Shown here one piece after another: positions 25,830 through 36,076 of a stretch of 64,000 bases of DNA. The first letter of the stretch is position 1, and each line of letters begins with the position of its first letter. Origin of the DNA: Gimesia aquarii (GTDB taxonomy: Bacteria; Planctomycetota; Planctomycetia; Planctomycetales; Planctomycetaceae); contig NZ_CP037422.1 in NCBI RefSeq assembly GCF_007748175.1, forward strand, positions 4,210,327-4,274,326, written 5' to 3'. The position numbers were made by a program, and so were the translations under genes. The notes below the pieces were generated by a model. That model saw nothing but the letters and a program-made list of their open reading frames with translations, did no database searches and was not told the origin of the DNA.

Positions 25830-27368
25830 ATGACTCATTCAATACAAGATGTCTTACAACGTATCGGCATTCCCGGTCAGCCCTCCGCAGTTGGCATCGG
25901 AACCACCTGGCAAGCGGGCGCGGGAGAAGTCCTGACAGGAAAATCGCCGATTGACGGCGAGACGTTGGTCACGTTACAGGAAGCCACGCTCGGCGATGTC
26001 GGTCTGGTTGTCGACACCGCCAAAAATGCCTTTCTGAAATGGCGACAAGTCCCCGCCCCCCAACGCGGTGAATTCGTACGCTTAATCGGCGAAGCCCTGC
26101 GCGAACACAAAGCGGATCTGGCCGCCATCGTCAGTTGGGAAGCAGGCAAGATCACGCAGGAAGCGTTAGGAGAAGTCCAGGAGATGATCGACATCTGCGA
26201 TTTTGCGGTCGGCTTGAGCCGTCAACTTTATGGATATACCATCGCCAGCGAACGTCCGGGGCACCGCCTGATGGAACAATGGCATCCATTGGGTCCCATC
26301 GGAGTCATCAGTGCGTTTAATTTCCCAGTTGCCGTCTGGGCGTGGAACTCGATGCTAGCCTTTGTGTGCGGTGATTCGGTGATCTGGAAACCCTCAGAAA
26401 AAACGCCGCTGTGTGCGATTGCCTGTCAGCAAATCGTCAATAATGTCGCGCAGGATTTTCCCGAGGTCCCCGATGGCATCTCGAACCTGCTCATAGGACG
26501 CGCGGAAATTGGCAAAGCGTTAACCGAGCATCAGGAAATCCCTCTCATCTCGGCAACGGGATCGATCCCCATGGGCCGCGCCGTCGCCAAAACTGTCGCC
26601 GGTCGCCTGGGACGCAGCCTGCTGGAATTAGGAGGTAACAACGCCATGATCGTCACCGAATCCGCAGATCTGGAAATGACGGTTCGCTCCGCGCTCTTCT
26701 CCGCCGTTGGCACCTGTGGTCAACGTTGCACCACACTGCGTCGCCTCATTGTGCACGAAACGCTTGCCGATCAATTACTAGATTCGCTCAAGAATGCCTA
26801 CCAGCGATTACCCATCGGAAATCCCTTGAGTGCCGGCACGCTGGTCGGTCCCCTCGTTGATCAGGCTGCCCTGGATGCCATGCAAGACGCGCTGCGAACC
26901 GCTGAAAGTCAGGGGGGCACAGTCCATTATGGGAACCCGATCCTGGAAGATGTTCCCGCGGGTGGCTGTTATGTGCATCCGGCAATTGTGGAGATGCACA
27001 GCCAGACCGAAATCGTGCAACAGGAGACGTTCGCCCCCATTCTCTATGTCATGCGCTATCGCACGCTGGAAGAAGCATTCGAAATGCACAACCAGGTTCC
27101 GCAAGGGCTCTCCTCAGCCATCATGACAAATGATATCCGGGAAGCAGAATTGTTCATTTCACCCGTCGGATCAGACTGTGGCATCGCCAACGTGAATGTC
27201 GGCCCCAGTGGCGCAGAAATTGGCGGCGCCTTTGGAGGTGAAAAGGAGACCGGCGGAGGGCGTGAGTCAGGCTCTGACTCCTGGAAAGCCTACATGCGAC
27301 GCACAACAAACACGATTAATTATTCAACCGAACTGCCACTTGCACAAGGTATCGAGTTCAATCTGTAA
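25830..27368 (+). CDS. amaB: 2-aminoadipate-6-semialdehyde dehydrogenase (ALDH7 family)
   Basis: A 512-residue aldehyde dehydrogenase. The catalytic cysteine is Cys300 in CGQRCTTLRR, a context typical of ALDH7/antiquitin, and the general base is Glu266 in LLELGGNNAM. Other family segments are GPIGVISAFNFPVAVW, WKPSEKTPL, FSAVGTCGQR and the C-terminal GGAFGGEKETGGGRESGSDSWKAYMRR. It converts 2-aminoadipate 6-semialdehyde to 2-aminoadipate using NAD+. It forms an operon with the preceding dehydrogenase (8-nt gap). The gene end lies only 13 nt before the stop codon of the converging lipoprotein gene. The symbol amaB is applied by family membership. Confidence 0.88.
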   Translation: MTHSIQDVLQRIGIPGQPSAVGIGTTWQAGAGEVLTGKSPIDGETLVTLQEATLGDVGLVVDTAKNAFLKWRQVPAPQRGEFVRLIGEALREHKADLAAIVSWEAGKITQEALGEVQEMIDICDFAVGLSRQLYGYTIASERPGHRLMEQWHPLGPIGVISAFNFPVAVWAWNSMLAFVCGDSVIWKPSEKTPLCAIACQQIVNNVAQDFPEVPDGISNLLIGRAEIGKALTEHQEIPLISATGSIPMGRAVAKTVAGRLGRSLLELGGNNAMIVTESADLEMTVRSALFSAVGTCGQRCTTLRRLIVHETLADQLLDSLKNAYQRLPIGNPLSAGTLVGPLVDQAALDAMQDALRTAESQGGTVHYGNPILEDVPAGGCYVHPAIVEMHSQTEIVQQETFAPILYVMRYRTLEEAFEMHNQVPQGLSSAIMTNDIREAELFISPVGSDCGIANVNVGPSGAEIGGAFGGEKETGGGRESGSDSWKAYMRRTTNTINYSTELPLAQGIEFNL

Positions 27369-27381
27369 GACGGAAACGCAA

Positions 27382-27819
27382 TTATTCGTTGCTTTGTGTT
27401 CGGTTCTCCGGTACCTCGAATTTCTGGACTGAGTTCTCTTCGGGAAAGACGGCCGTAGTTTGGAAATCGGAAAAGAGAGGGGGATCTGCGCCCCCTTCGT
27501 CCTCTTCTTGTGAAGACTGTGTACTGCGTCCCTTGATGATGACCGTATACGCGCCGCCAACGACGCCCCGCCCTGCTTTCGCCGTATCAAACTTACCATC
27601 TTCAATCGACGCTACACCTTGAGGTCCGGTATTTCCTTCGTCAGCATCTGCGACGAACAACACAGAACCATAGGGAACGGGTTTGCCGGCATAAGTCACC
27701 GTCCCTGAAACATCATACAATGTTTCACTTCCCCCGCTTGATCCACAGCTTTGGCTTAACAAGCAACACAGACCGCCCAATAACATCACTGTCAGCTTGG
27801 AAACATTCAAATGAAACAT
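27382..27819 (-). CDS. Small lipoprotein with carboxypeptidase-regulatory-like beta-sandwich
   Basis: A 145-residue protein. The signal sequence ends in a lipobox (CCLLSQSCGSS), so it is anchored to a membrane. The mature part has VSGTVTYAGKPVPYGSVLFV and GGAYTVIIKGR, the pattern of carboxypeptidase-regulatory-like (transthyretin-type) domains seen in many planctomycete lipoproteins. It is the last gene of a minus-strand series and follows a DUF1559 gene, the same pairing seen at 45544-46966 and 61534-62963. Its molecular job is unknown, but constant pairing suggests it works with the DUF1559 protein at the cell surface. Confidence 0.75.
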   Translation of the reverse strand: MFHLNVSKLTVMLLGGLCCLLSQSCGSSGGSETLYDVSGTVTYAGKPVPYGSVLFVADADEGNTGPQGVASIEDGKFDTAKAGRGVVGGAYTVIIKGRSTQSSQEEDEGGADPPLFSDFQTTAVFPEENSVQKFEVPENRTQSNE

Positions 27820-27853
27820 GATCAGACTACCAACTCAGTTATAGGTTTTAATG

Positions 27854-27892
27854 AAAAAAGCATCTCACGAGAAACAACTTCAGGAGAGATGC
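27854..27892 (-). terminator. Intrinsic terminator after the first DUF1559 gene
   Basis: On the minus strand GCATCTC (27892-27886) pairs perfectly with GAGATGC (27866-27860) and is followed at once by TTTTTT (27859-27854). It lies 18 nt after the DUF1559 stop codon and ahead of the lipoprotein gene, so it may reduce read-through to that gene rather than end the operon completely. Confidence 0.7.
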
Positions 27893-27909
27893 AGATTGAA
27901 TCGATACGA

Positions 27910-28881
27910 TTAGAACTCAAGCGTATTGGTTTCGCCCCCTTCGCGGCTGGCTGTCGCCAGATACACATTCAAATCGATATTTTCGGAAGCAAAATGCACG
28001 CTGCCATCACTCATCAGAATGTGAGCGCCCCCTTCGTGCGTGCTACCGAAGCTCATATTATTGAATTCGCCGGAAACGAATCCGTGCACGTTAATTCCAA
28101 ACTTCACGTTCTTACTGCTACCACATGAATCATTATGGCAGCCACGATTCCAGGACCGAGGGGCAATCGCTTCGGCCAGATATTTATGGGCAGACATTTC
28201 TCCGACCATAATGGTATTGGAAGAGCCATCCAGGATATCCCGCAGCCGCACCTGGGAACGAGGGCCACCTAAGACTCCCAGATTGGAAACATCATTTCCA
28301 CTCCGGCAATTGGGAATCGAAGTACCCGATGAGGGGTTTTCACACTCCAGCGGATAAGGTGCCGAAGAAGTTGCATTCGTTCCCACCGGCCCCATGTTGC
28401 CGACATAGTGTGACGCGAATGTCGGTGTGGAATTAAAGACTTCACTCGTATGCGTGGATTTCGTTTTATTGGAACTAGGACAATGATAAACCGGTGGCAC
28501 GTTCAGACAGGCTTGCCGATTATCGGAAAACGCATAGCCACGATTGAGATTAAACGTTTGATACAAAGGCGCCTGATCCACAAACGGAAGAATCATCACA
28601 AGAAAGCTCATACTCACGTTATTGGCCGTCGAACTACCGGTTCCCGAACCAATCGATTGCCCATAGCCCCCTTGCGGAAAGATCCGATGAGTCTCATGAT
28701 AGTTATGTAACGCCAGGCCAATTTGCTTTAATTGATTCTTGCATGTACTGCGACGCGCGGCTTCGCGCGCCTGTTGGACTGCCGGTAATAATAATGCGAT
28801 TAAAATGGCAATAATGGCAATCACCACCAGCAATTCAATCAGAGTAAAGCCATGCCGCTCTCTTCTGCCTGATGAACTCAT
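27910..28881 (-). CDS. DUF1559 type II pseudopilin-like protein
   Basis: A 323-residue protein with an AAGGAAG ribosome site. The N-terminus [17 protein letters not shown] is a type IV pilin/pseudopilin prepilin-peptidase site with the Glu at +5 and a single hydrophobic helix. It continues with QQAREAARR and [13 protein letters not shown], a signature of DUF1559. The C-terminal domain ends in [20 protein letters not shown]. Such proteins are greatly expanded in planctomycetes and are thought to build surface fibres or pseudopili. It is downstream of the ECF sigma/FecR/cytochrome/DUF1501 series on the same strand and upstream of the lipoprotein gene. Confidence 0.9.
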   Translation of the reverse strand: MSSSGRRERHGFTLIELLVVIAIIAILIALLLPAVQQAREAARRSTCKNQLKQIGLALHNYHETHRIFPQGGYGQSIGSGTGSSTANNVSMSFLVMILPFVDQAPLYQTFNLNRGYAFSDNRQACLNVPPVYHCPSSNKTKSTHTSEVFNSTPTFASHYVGNMGPVGTNATSSAPYPLECENPSSGTSIPNCRSGNDVSNLGVLGGPRSQVRLRDILDGSSNTIMVGEMSAHKYLAEAIAPRSWNRGCHNDSCGSSKNVKFGINVHGFVSGEFNNMSFGSTHEGGAHILMSDGSVHFASENIDLNVYLATASREGGETNTLEF

Positions 28882-28927
28882 GATTTCTTCCTTCGATAAG
28901 ATTTAAAAACGATTATGAAAATCGGAA

Positions 28928-30388
28928 CTAAAACACCTCATTAATGACTTCACCCCCTAATACGGTGGCGATTTCTTTTCGATTATTATGCATGTAAAAC
29001 AGTTTGTGCTGATCGATACCCAATGCGTGAAGCAGTGTGGCGTGTAGATCGGTGGGAGAGACGGGACGTTCGACGGGCGTGTATCCCAGGTCGTCCGTTC
29101 TGCCAATGATCTGGCCCCCCTTCATGCCTCCTCCGGCCATCCACATACAATAGGTCGTCGGTAAATGGTCGCGGCCGCGGCGGTCCCCCTTTGCAGAGCC
29201 TTCCGTGGTCGGCGTTCGTCCAAATTCGCCTCCCCAGATCACCAGAGTCTCCTCCAGTAAACCGCGCTGTTTCAAATCTTTGAGCAAACCCGCAATTGGT
29301 CGATCCGTCGCCCGGGACCGTTTCAGATGATTGGCCTTGAGCGAACCATGAGCGTCCCAACCTCCATTTCGTAATTGCACTACCCTTACACCGCGCTCCA
29401 CGAGTCGACGCGCAATCAGACAATGCCTGCCAAATTCCGCAGTCGGCTTATCATCCAGACCATACAGTTTGGCAGTCTCAGCCGTTTCGCTCTCCAGATC
29501 AAAGACTTCCGGTGCGGAGGTTTGCAAGCGGAACCCGAGTTCGTAAGAGGCAATCCGCGCTTCCAGTTCAGAATCCTGACCGAGCTGCGCCAGATGCTCC
29601 TGATTCATCCATTTGATGAAATCGAGTTGCTGACGGCGATTCTGATTCGAATAACCGGACGGCATCTGGGTATACGGAATCCCCCGCTTTCCATCCACCA
29701 GTGTCCCCTGGAATCGCGATGGTAAAAACCCTGCCCCCCAACCCGGTGTCTGCGGGGCGGGACCGGTACTGTTGGAAAGCATCGAAATAAACCCTGGCAG
29801 ATCGCGGCTTTCACTTCCCAGCCCATACGTCATCCAGGCACCCAGACTGGGTCGATCACCAATGGCCGAACCAGTCAACGCAATACACTCTCCCGGTCCA
29901 TGTACGGGCACCCGATGATTTACCGACCGCAAGACACAAATTTCATCAATCATCTGTGCGGTCTCGGGAAACAGATTCGAAACGGGAATGCCACTCTCAC
30001 CATATCGTTTGAATAAAAACGGTGATGCCATCAGCTTGGAACCCAGGCCCGCACGCGGAATGTTTGGTACGCGGGCGGCAATACTCGGAGGGACCGCCTG
30101 CCCTTCCAGTTCGGTAAGCAATGGCTTCGGATCAAACGTATCAACCTGACTCGGTGCTCCCGACATAAAGAGAAAGATCACACTTTTAGCGGTCGCGGGA
30201 AAATGACGTTCGCCGCTACTGATGTGAGTTCCCTCTTCTGCACACAACAGCCCTTCATCGGCCAGCAAAGACAATAATCCCACTGCACCAAAGCCGAGCA
30301 CACTCTGCCCCAGCATTTCACGCCGACTCACAAATCGTCGATCGATGCCGGGAGAAAACCAATTTTGATTCATTTCATCAGATAACAT
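28928..30388 (-). CDS. DUF1501 protein, Tat-exported (third copy)
   Basis: A 486-residue paralogue, more divergent than the two others. Its Tat-like signal is [23 protein letters not shown] near residues 19-41. The first motif reads [21 protein letters not shown], so the HGGPSH of the other two copies is replaced by SGAPSQ and the conserved histidine pair is lost, which could change metal binding. Later motifs are intact ([50 protein letters not shown]). It begins 14 nt after the stop of its cytochrome partner gene and belongs to the sigma/FecR-led operon. Confidence 0.88.
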   Translation of the reverse strand: MLSDEMNQNWFSPGIDRRFVSRREMLGQSVLGFGAVGLLSLLADEGLLCAEEGTHISSGERHFPATAKSVIFLFMSGAPSQVDTFDPKPLLTELEGQAVPPSIAARVPNIPRAGLGSKLMASPFLFKRYGESGIPVSNLFPETAQMIDEICVLRSVNHRVPVHGPGECIALTGSAIGDRPSLGAWMTYGLGSESRDLPGFISMLSNSTGPAPQTPGWGAGFLPSRFQGTLVDGKRGIPYTQMPSGYSNQNRRQQLDFIKWMNQEHLAQLGQDSELEARIASYELGFRLQTSAPEVFDLESETAETAKLYGLDDKPTAEFGRHCLIARRLVERGVRVVQLRNGGWDAHGSLKANHLKRSRATDRPIAGLLKDLKQRGLLEETLVIWGGEFGRTPTTEGSAKGDRRGRDHLPTTYCMWMAGGGMKGGQIIGRTDDLGYTPVERPVSPTDLHATLLHALGIDQHKLFYMHNNRKEIATVLGGEVINEVF

Positions 30389-30402
30389 TAAAAATCTCTG
30401 AA

Positions 30403-33400
30403 TTAAGGGATGTACATAAACTCGTTCAAATTCAGCAACGCGTGACAGAGCATCGATAGCCGACGTTTCTGGTTATCAACAGGTTTCTCTCCTTCAAAAA
30501 AGAGCAGCGCACGCTTCTGTTCCTGTGCAGTCGGCTTGCGACCCAATACTCGTAAAAACGCACGCTCGACCTGTTGACCGTGATGATCGCCGGCTTCCTC
30601 AACAATCGTTTTCGCCAGGACCTGCGCCCGTCGATCCATAAACTGGCTGTTCAACATAAAGAGAGGTTGCAGCGCGACGGTCGACACCTGCCGACGGGAA
30701 CAACTGGCGATACTGTCCGGCGCGTCAAACATCGCCATCACGGACGGCTTTTCACTCCGCCGCTGAAACAGATAAATTGTACGTCGCAAATTTTCCTCTT
30801 CGCGTTCCTGCGGCACGCTCGGTCCTCCGAGATCGCGTTTGAGTTCACCCGTCGCACATAAAATCGAATCGCGAATCGCTTCCGCTTCCAGCCGACGACG
30901 AGGCCAGCTCCAGAGCAGTCGATTCTCGGGATCCTGTTTTAAGTTGGTTTCGTTAAAGGAACGTGCCTGCCGATAGGTTGATGAAAGCACAATCAGCCGA
31001 TGAATGTGCTTCGTGCTCCAGCCCTGATCCATCAACTCAGCCGCGAGCCAGTCCAGCAACTCGGGATGTGTCGGTTTCTCGCCCTGTACACCAAAATCAC
31101 TGGGGGTTGCCACCAGACCCCGTCCGAAATGATACTGCCAGAGCCGATTGACCCACACGCGGGATACCAGCGGATTCTTCCGGTCCGTCATCCAGTCCGC
31201 CAGTGCGGTCCGTGACATCGTTTCTGACGATTTCGAAGTGGCCCCCAGTACCGCCGGCCAGCCTTTTCCTACTTCCGGTCCCCGCTTGTGCACATCGCCG
31301 CGAATCAGGATTTGCGATTTGGTCAGTTTCAAGCGTTCTTTGGAATACGGGATCGGATCACGGTTGACTACCGGCAGCCGCTCGATGTTTCCATGCCCTG
31401 TTAACGGAGAATAATAGCCCCAGGTATGCGGTTTCGTCGTGTGCTGAAATCGCTTCTGTTTGATTAGCTTCTTCGCTTCGCGTTGATAAAAATCAAACGT
31501 CCCTTTCGGCATCCACGCTTTCATGTCAGTAGGGTTGGAAAGCGATTCACCCTGAAGTGACAGGTTCCCCAATTGACCATTCACAAAAAAGCCCTGCAGC
31601 CGATAATAGTCACGCTGTGTCAATGGATCAAATTTATGGTTGTGGCATTGAGCACATTCCAGGGTCAGACCAAGCAGCGCACTGCTGGTGACATTCACAA
31701 TATCCACCAGCACATCATTTCGCTGTGCCGCCTTATCCATCTGATTGCCGCTGATTCGAGCCGATGCTAAAAAACCGGTCGCGATCACATGCTCGTCTGC
31801 ATAGGGCTTCAGTTCATCTCCCGCCAACTGCTCTCTGATGAACTGATCAAAGGGTTTATCGTTATTAAAACTCTCAATGACATAATCACGATACCGCCAG
31901 GCATAAGGTCGCGGCAGATCATGCTGGTAACCGTGACTCTCCGCCCAGCGCGTGAGGTCGAGCCAGTACCGCGCCCAACGTTCGCCATAATGTTTCGATG
32001 CCAATAAGCGATCGACCAGTTTTTCATACGCGCGGGGATCCGTATCGTTCACAAACGTCTCGATTTGCTCTGCCGTTGGCGGTAAACCGATCAGATCCAG
32101 ATAGAGTCGCCGAATCAATGTTCCCTTGTCGGCTTCGGGAGCGGGTTGAATGCCCTGTTTCTGATACGCGCGCTCGATAAACGCATCTACGGGCGTACGC
32201 ACGCGTTTGGAGTTTTGCATCACGGGCACTACGGGACGCTTAATGATTTGAAAGGCCCAATGATCGGATTCGGCTTTAGGCGTCGGTAGTAGCTGATGAT
32301 CCCATTTTGCCCCCTGATCAATCCAGGCGCTTAGTAAAGCAATTTCCTGTTCAGACAACGGCTGCGTTGAATCTACAGGAGGCATGCGTTCCTCGGCGAC
32401 TTTTGAGGAGACTAACTGAATCAGCTTACTTTGTGCGCTTTCCCCCGGCACAATCAATTCTTCGCCGGTACTGAACCCAAGCAATTCATCATACACATCC
32501 AGTCTGTATCCGGAATCGGGATTCGTGCCCGCATGACAGGAAAAACAGCGTTGTTTGAGTAAGGGATAAATTTCTTTACGAAAATCAACCTGCGACTGCC
32601 AGGCTTGCTGTTTTTTCTGATTCATTGAAGGAATTTGTGACGGTGATAAATCGAGCACATCACTCCAGGTGCGACTCAATACCAGATCACTCACATAAAT
32701 CCGGTCATCCACTTCCGTTTTATACCCAGTCGCAAAACCGACCCAACGCACCGCATTGACACTCTGCGGATTCACCGCGGTGGCCACGGGTTGGTCGAAT
32801 TCGTCTGGTTTCGGATCGACCCACAAATCAAATCGAGTAAACCCTGCACGCAAGGATTTTTCCGGCTTCGATAATCTGCCAACAATCTGGTAATCCCGAT
32901 CGCGTTCCAGCTCAACAGAACTCCAGGCGGTTTTATGACTCCCAATTCGAACCATAAACACGACTTTCCCCTTTTGCGGACCGCTGGCAGCCACATGCAC
33001 GCCGATATTCGGAATGTGTGAAGCGTGGACCGCCTCATCAGTGCCTTCATAACGATCCAGCCAGAACACAAAAAATTCCCCCTGATCACGCAATCTTTCA
33101 TCGACCGCATAACGGAATCGAAACCGCAGAAACAGTTCCTGCCCCTGATAGGTTTCCTGCAACTCTCTCCGCAACGGATTATTGCGTTTGCCGGAACCTT
33201 GAATCAGCGCTTCATGTTGAATGGCCTGTTGCTGTTTGTTTTGTGATTTCTTTTGCTTCACATCGACAAACAGAGCCGGTTGCTGTTTCGAAAGTACCCA
33301 GCCTCCGTTCCAGCCAAATCCCGGTTGTTCTTTTTTGTGTGAATCGAATGTCGGATTGACTAATCCCTGTGCCAGTCGTGATTCCTCTCCCGAGATCTGC

Positions 33401-33483
33401 TGAATGTGAGAGAGCAGCGTCCCACAAACCAGTATGGAAAGTAGTCTTGTATTAAAAAGAAAAGCCCGCACAGCGCAAAACAT
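30403..33483 (-). CDS. LamG-like domain plus PSCyt1-DUF1549-DUF1553 cytochrome
   Basis: A protein of 1026 residues; the ATG at 33483 directly follows a GTG that could also start. After a signal peptide it has an N-terminal concanavalin/LamG-like beta-sandwich (residues about 35-285) instead of a central insert: [59 protein letters not shown]. PSCyt1 then carries heme motif CFSCH. DUF1549 has [33 protein letters not shown] and heme motif CAQCH. DUF1553 begins at [23 protein letters not shown]. The same beta-sandwich recurs in the FecR protein encoded just upstream, so the two may meet a common ligand. It lies 30 nt downstream of that gene. Confidence 0.87.
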   Translation of the reverse strand: MFCAVRAFLFNTRLLSILVCGTLLSHIQQISGEESRLAQGLVNPTFDSHKKEQPGFGWNGGWVLSKQQPALFVDVKQKKSQNKQQQAIQHEALIQGSGKRNNPLRRELQETYQGQELFLRFRFRYAVDERLRDQGEFFVFWLDRYEGTDEAVHASHIPNIGVHVAASGPQKGKVVFMVRIGSHKTAWSSVELERDRDYQIVGRLSKPEKSLRAGFTRFDLWVDPKPDEFDQPVATAVNPQSVNAVRWVGFATGYKTEVDDRIYVSDLVLSRTWSDVLDLSPSQIPSMNQKKQQAWQSQVDFRKEIYPLLKQRCFSCHAGTNPDSGYRLDVYDELLGFSTGEELIVPGESAQSKLIQLVSSKVAEERMPPVDSTQPLSEQEIALLSAWIDQGAKWDHQLLPTPKAESDHWAFQIIKRPVVPVMQNSKRVRTPVDAFIERAYQKQGIQPAPEADKGTLIRRLYLDLIGLPPTAEQIETFVNDTDPRAYEKLVDRLLASKHYGERWARYWLDLTRWAESHGYQHDLPRPYAWRYRDYVIESFNNDKPFDQFIREQLAGDELKPYADEHVIATGFLASARISGNQMDKAAQRNDVLVDIVNVTSSALLGLTLECAQCHNHKFDPLTQRDYYRLQGFFVNGQLGNLSLQGESLSNPTDMKAWMPKGTFDFYQREAKKLIKQKRFQHTTKPHTWGYYSPLTGHGNIERLPVVNRDPIPYSKERLKLTKSQILIRGDVHKRGPEVGKGWPAVLGATSKSSETMSRTALADWMTDRKNPLVSRVWVNRLWQYHFGRGLVATPSDFGVQGEKPTHPELLDWLAAELMDQGWSTKHIHRLIVLSSTYRQARSFNETNLKQDPENRLLWSWPRRRLEAEAIRDSILCATGELKRDLGGPSVPQEREEENLRRTIYLFQRRSEKPSVMAMFDAPDSIASCSRRQVSTVALQPLFMLNSQFMDRRAQVLAKTIVEEAGDHHGQQVERAFLRVLGRKPTAQEQKRALLFFEGEKPVDNQKRRLSMLCHALLNLNEFMYIP

Positions 33484-33513
33484 CACAAAACTTTCAGTAC
33501 AAACATTGATAAA

Positions 33514-35253
33514 CTATTTCTGAACAGCAGCAGGTTGTGTGACTGCTTCATACGAATCACCAATGACGAGCCGATCCAGAAAAAGCGAATCGGTCACTTC
33601 AGTATATTGCCCGATCCGCATGCCTAGAGCGTTAATCGATTTCAGGAGTTTCCCCTCTTTCGGTAGGTTTACAACAACATCCGGGGTTTCTACCCGATCA
33701 CCAACCGGGTTCACCCAGAACTCCAGATGATTAAAATGAGGAGCATTTTTCCTGGCAAGATGGCCTACCAGCAAAAACGTTTCATGATCGACGGGCTCTT
33801 GAAATAAGACTTCATCTTTCACAGTAAATCGAGCGAAGAACTGCCCCTCTTTAAACCCGACACTCGGCACCAGGGAATGACTGTTTCCCAAACGACCCTT
33901 TGAATCATCAAACCAGAGACCGAAGAAGTCATCTCCATCCAGGCCGTGATATTGGACCAGGACGCTGAAATAGAAATCATCTTTAAGTGGTGTTTCCAGT
34001 TTGCGGGCCATCCGATGTGCGAGTGAGGGATAGGCATGATGGCGACCGCGGGCCTCTAAGATCATCGGTCCCCCATCCAGTCCCTCCCACTGCATTCGTT
34101 TCTCAGGAACCATCAACCGGGTGAAATTTTGATCAACCCACCAGCCTTCATGATCAAATCCGATACCGCCGTTTTGTTGATAGAGCGAAGTCGACGGATA
34201 TTCAAAATCCTCACCCACCAGAATTCCCTCAGGCAGAGCAGAATTCTCCTTGATCAGAGAAATTTGATTCAATGGCTGGTGATTCTCAAAATGGATTGTC
34301 TCTTGCGGTGGATAGTTTCCGGACTTCGCCGCGACAAGTTGTTCGAGCGTCGGCACATCCGCAAACTTCGCTGGCGTCACACTGATTTCTGCTCCCTGCA
34401 CTGTTCCATTCGAAAACCGTAGTGCCTGGCTGGCTTTGAGGTTGGCAAGCTTCTTGTTCGCGGACGTCACTGGTTTCACATCAACTTCGCCTTCAAAGAC
34501 ATGCACTTCCGCTTCGCCCGACCGATCCACAACCGTGCCAAAACGCGTTCCCAAGTCAACAATTCGTATTTTGGAAGTATCCACAGAAAACCCCTGCGCC
34601 TCATCAGGTACATACGCAGCCAGTTTTCCATGATGCAGCAGTGCATTCAAAGGAGAACGAAATTCAATTTTTGCTGGTCCCTCTAATACCACTCCCGCAC
34701 CACTCTGAAAACGAATACGGGCAATTCCCGATTTCAACCACAGAGATTGCCCTGTTTTAAACTGCGTGCCATAGGGAATGTCTTCTTCGAGATCGTCATG
34801 TCCCCAAACCGCATCTTCCGTATCGAGTAGCATACCGACGTAGTCCGGGCGAGATGCGATTTGGTTTTCTTGTCGAGGCGGTACCTTCTGGTTCAACCAA
34901 ACAACAGCACTGACCAACAGAACCACCATGACTAACGCGATCCCTTGCGACAGAAAAGAAAATCGACGGGAAGCAGGGAGCTCCGCGGCAGGGATTCCCA
35001 AATGAGTTGTCTGACTTTCGTGAGATAAATTTTCCTGATCTACAACATTGATTCCTTCCGGGACCGATTCATACAAGCTGGCAGACAAGAGTGAATCGAG
35101 ATGAATTTGATTCGTATAATCTTTAATGAGATCGGGATATGTATTGAGAATCTCGGTCAGCCGCGCGTCTTCATCCGTAGTCAACTGCTTATCCAGGAGA
35201 CGGCAGGTCAGAGCCTCCAGTTCTTTGCGAATGGCATCATTGGGTTGATTCAT
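33514..35253 (-). CDS. FecR-domain membrane protein (putative anti-sigma/sensor) with C-terminal LamG-like domain
   Basis: A 579-residue protein. The start at 35253 is chosen because GGAGG lies 7-8 nt upstream and its ATG overlaps the sigma factor stop (ATGA). An N-terminal cytoplasmic helical part (LTCRLLDKQLTTDEDARLTEIL, residues about 10-60) is of the anti-sigma type. One membrane segment follows (IALVMVVLLVSAVVWL, near residue 105). The FecR domain is at about 150-260 (GTQFKTGQSLWLKSG, RIRFQSGAGVVLEGPA, VDLGTRFGTVVDRSG, VHVFEGEVDV). A LamG-like sandwich covers about 340-570 (FFGLWFDDSKG, FLLVGHLARK, LEFWVNPVGD, DSLFLDRLVIG). It probably holds the sigma factor inactive until an outside signal is bound (inference from FecR/FecI-like systems). 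Confidence 0.82.
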   Translation of the reverse strand: MNQPNDAIRKELEALTCRLLDKQLTTDEDARLTEILNTYPDLIKDYTNQIHLDSLLSASLYESVPEGINVVDQENLSHESQTTHLGIPAAELPASRRFSFLSQGIALVMVVLLVSAVVWLNQKVPPRQENQIASRPDYVGMLLDTEDAVWGHDDLEEDIPYGTQFKTGQSLWLKSGIARIRFQSGAGVVLEGPAKIEFRSPLNALLHHGKLAAYVPDEAQGFSVDTSKIRIVDLGTRFGTVVDRSGEAEVHVFEGEVDVKPVTSANKKLANLKASQALRFSNGTVQGAEISVTPAKFADVPTLEQLVAAKSGNYPPQETIHFENHQPLNQISLIKENSALPEGILVGEDFEYPSTSLYQQNGGIGFDHEGWWVDQNFTRLMVPEKRMQWEGLDGGPMILEARGRHHAYPSLAHRMARKLETPLKDDFYFSVLVQYHGLDGDDFFGLWFDDSKGRLGNSHSLVPSVGFKEGQFFARFTVKDEVLFQEPVDHETFLLVGHLARKNAPHFNHLEFWVNPVGDRVETPDVVVNLPKEGKLLKSINALGMRIGQYTEVTDSLFLDRLVIGDSYEAVTQPAAVQK

Positions 35254-35780
35254 AAATGCGCCTCCTGGGCTACCGTCTTTTGAATACACTCCATCAGTGT
35301 CTTACGAATCCGATACAAGGTCATCGAAACTGCATCGGCCGAGCGTCCTGCTTGTGAAGCAATCTGATTCACGGGCATCGACTCACAATATCGGTTTTCT
35401 ACCAACTGACGATGTTCCGGCGAGAGCTTTTCCATACAATACGCGAGCGCTTCAGCGTGTGATTTTGTATTGACCGCCTGCTGTGTGGCAATGACGGCGA
35501 TCTGCTCTAGTGTCCGATCATCGAGGGCCGCCTGTCCGCGATTCCGTACCCGCTTAAAAAACGCCATCGCCTGCAGTTGAGCAATCCGACACGCCCAAGG
35601 CGTGAAATCCAACTGCCAGTCATACTCAGTACGCTTCCGCCACAAAACGGTATTCGTTTCCTGCAACACATCATCCACGTCCGCGGCCCGACGAATCAAC
35701 GCCATCAATAAACCGCGCAATACAGGCTGACTGCCTGCAATTAAAGCGACGTATTCTTCATCAAGTTCCTGATTCTGCAA
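35250..35780 (-). CDS. ECF-type RNA polymerase sigma factor
   Basis: A 176-residue sigma-70 family protein with regions 2 and 4. Region 2 includes DVDDVLQETNTVLWRKRTEYDW and FTPWACRIAQLQAMAFFK. Region 4 includes LSPEHRQLVENRYCESMPVNQIASQAGRSADAVSMTLYRIRKTL, a helix-turn-helix. It fits the planctomycete/verrucomicrobial ECF groups. The start is a TTG at 35780, with AGAAGG 9 nt upstream and no in-frame ATG near. It leads the operon and overlaps the FecR gene by four bases. It likely directs transcription of its own operon or of related surface genes when released by the FecR protein. Confidence 0.88.
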   Translation of the reverse strand: MQNQELDEEYVALIAGSQPVLRGLLMALIRRAADVDDVLQETNTVLWRKRTEYDWQLDFTPWACRIAQLQAMAFFKRVRNRGQAALDDRTLEQIAVIATQQAVNTKSHAEALAYCMEKLSPEHRQLVENRYCESMPVNQIASQAGRSADAVSMTLYRIRKTLMECIQKTVAQEAHL

Positions 35781-36076
35781 AACGAAAAACCTTCTCTGGC
35801 CTCAAGCCGATGAATCAACGTCAAAACAAAACACCGTGTAAGTTCATTAGATCAAACCCCACCAATCTAACGCACATTTTTTAAAAAAGATATTTTTAAT
35901 AAGGCAGGAAAGAGATTTCGAATGAATTCTGAAGAGTGGAAACTATGAATTGTTAAAGACTTAGAGTTATCATTTCGTGAGCCACAAATAGTAAATCCGA
36001 TTACAAATTCCTGTCAGATATCATTTCAAACAAAATGAAATCTCAGTAATATAAAAAAAATTTTCGAGAAAGAATC

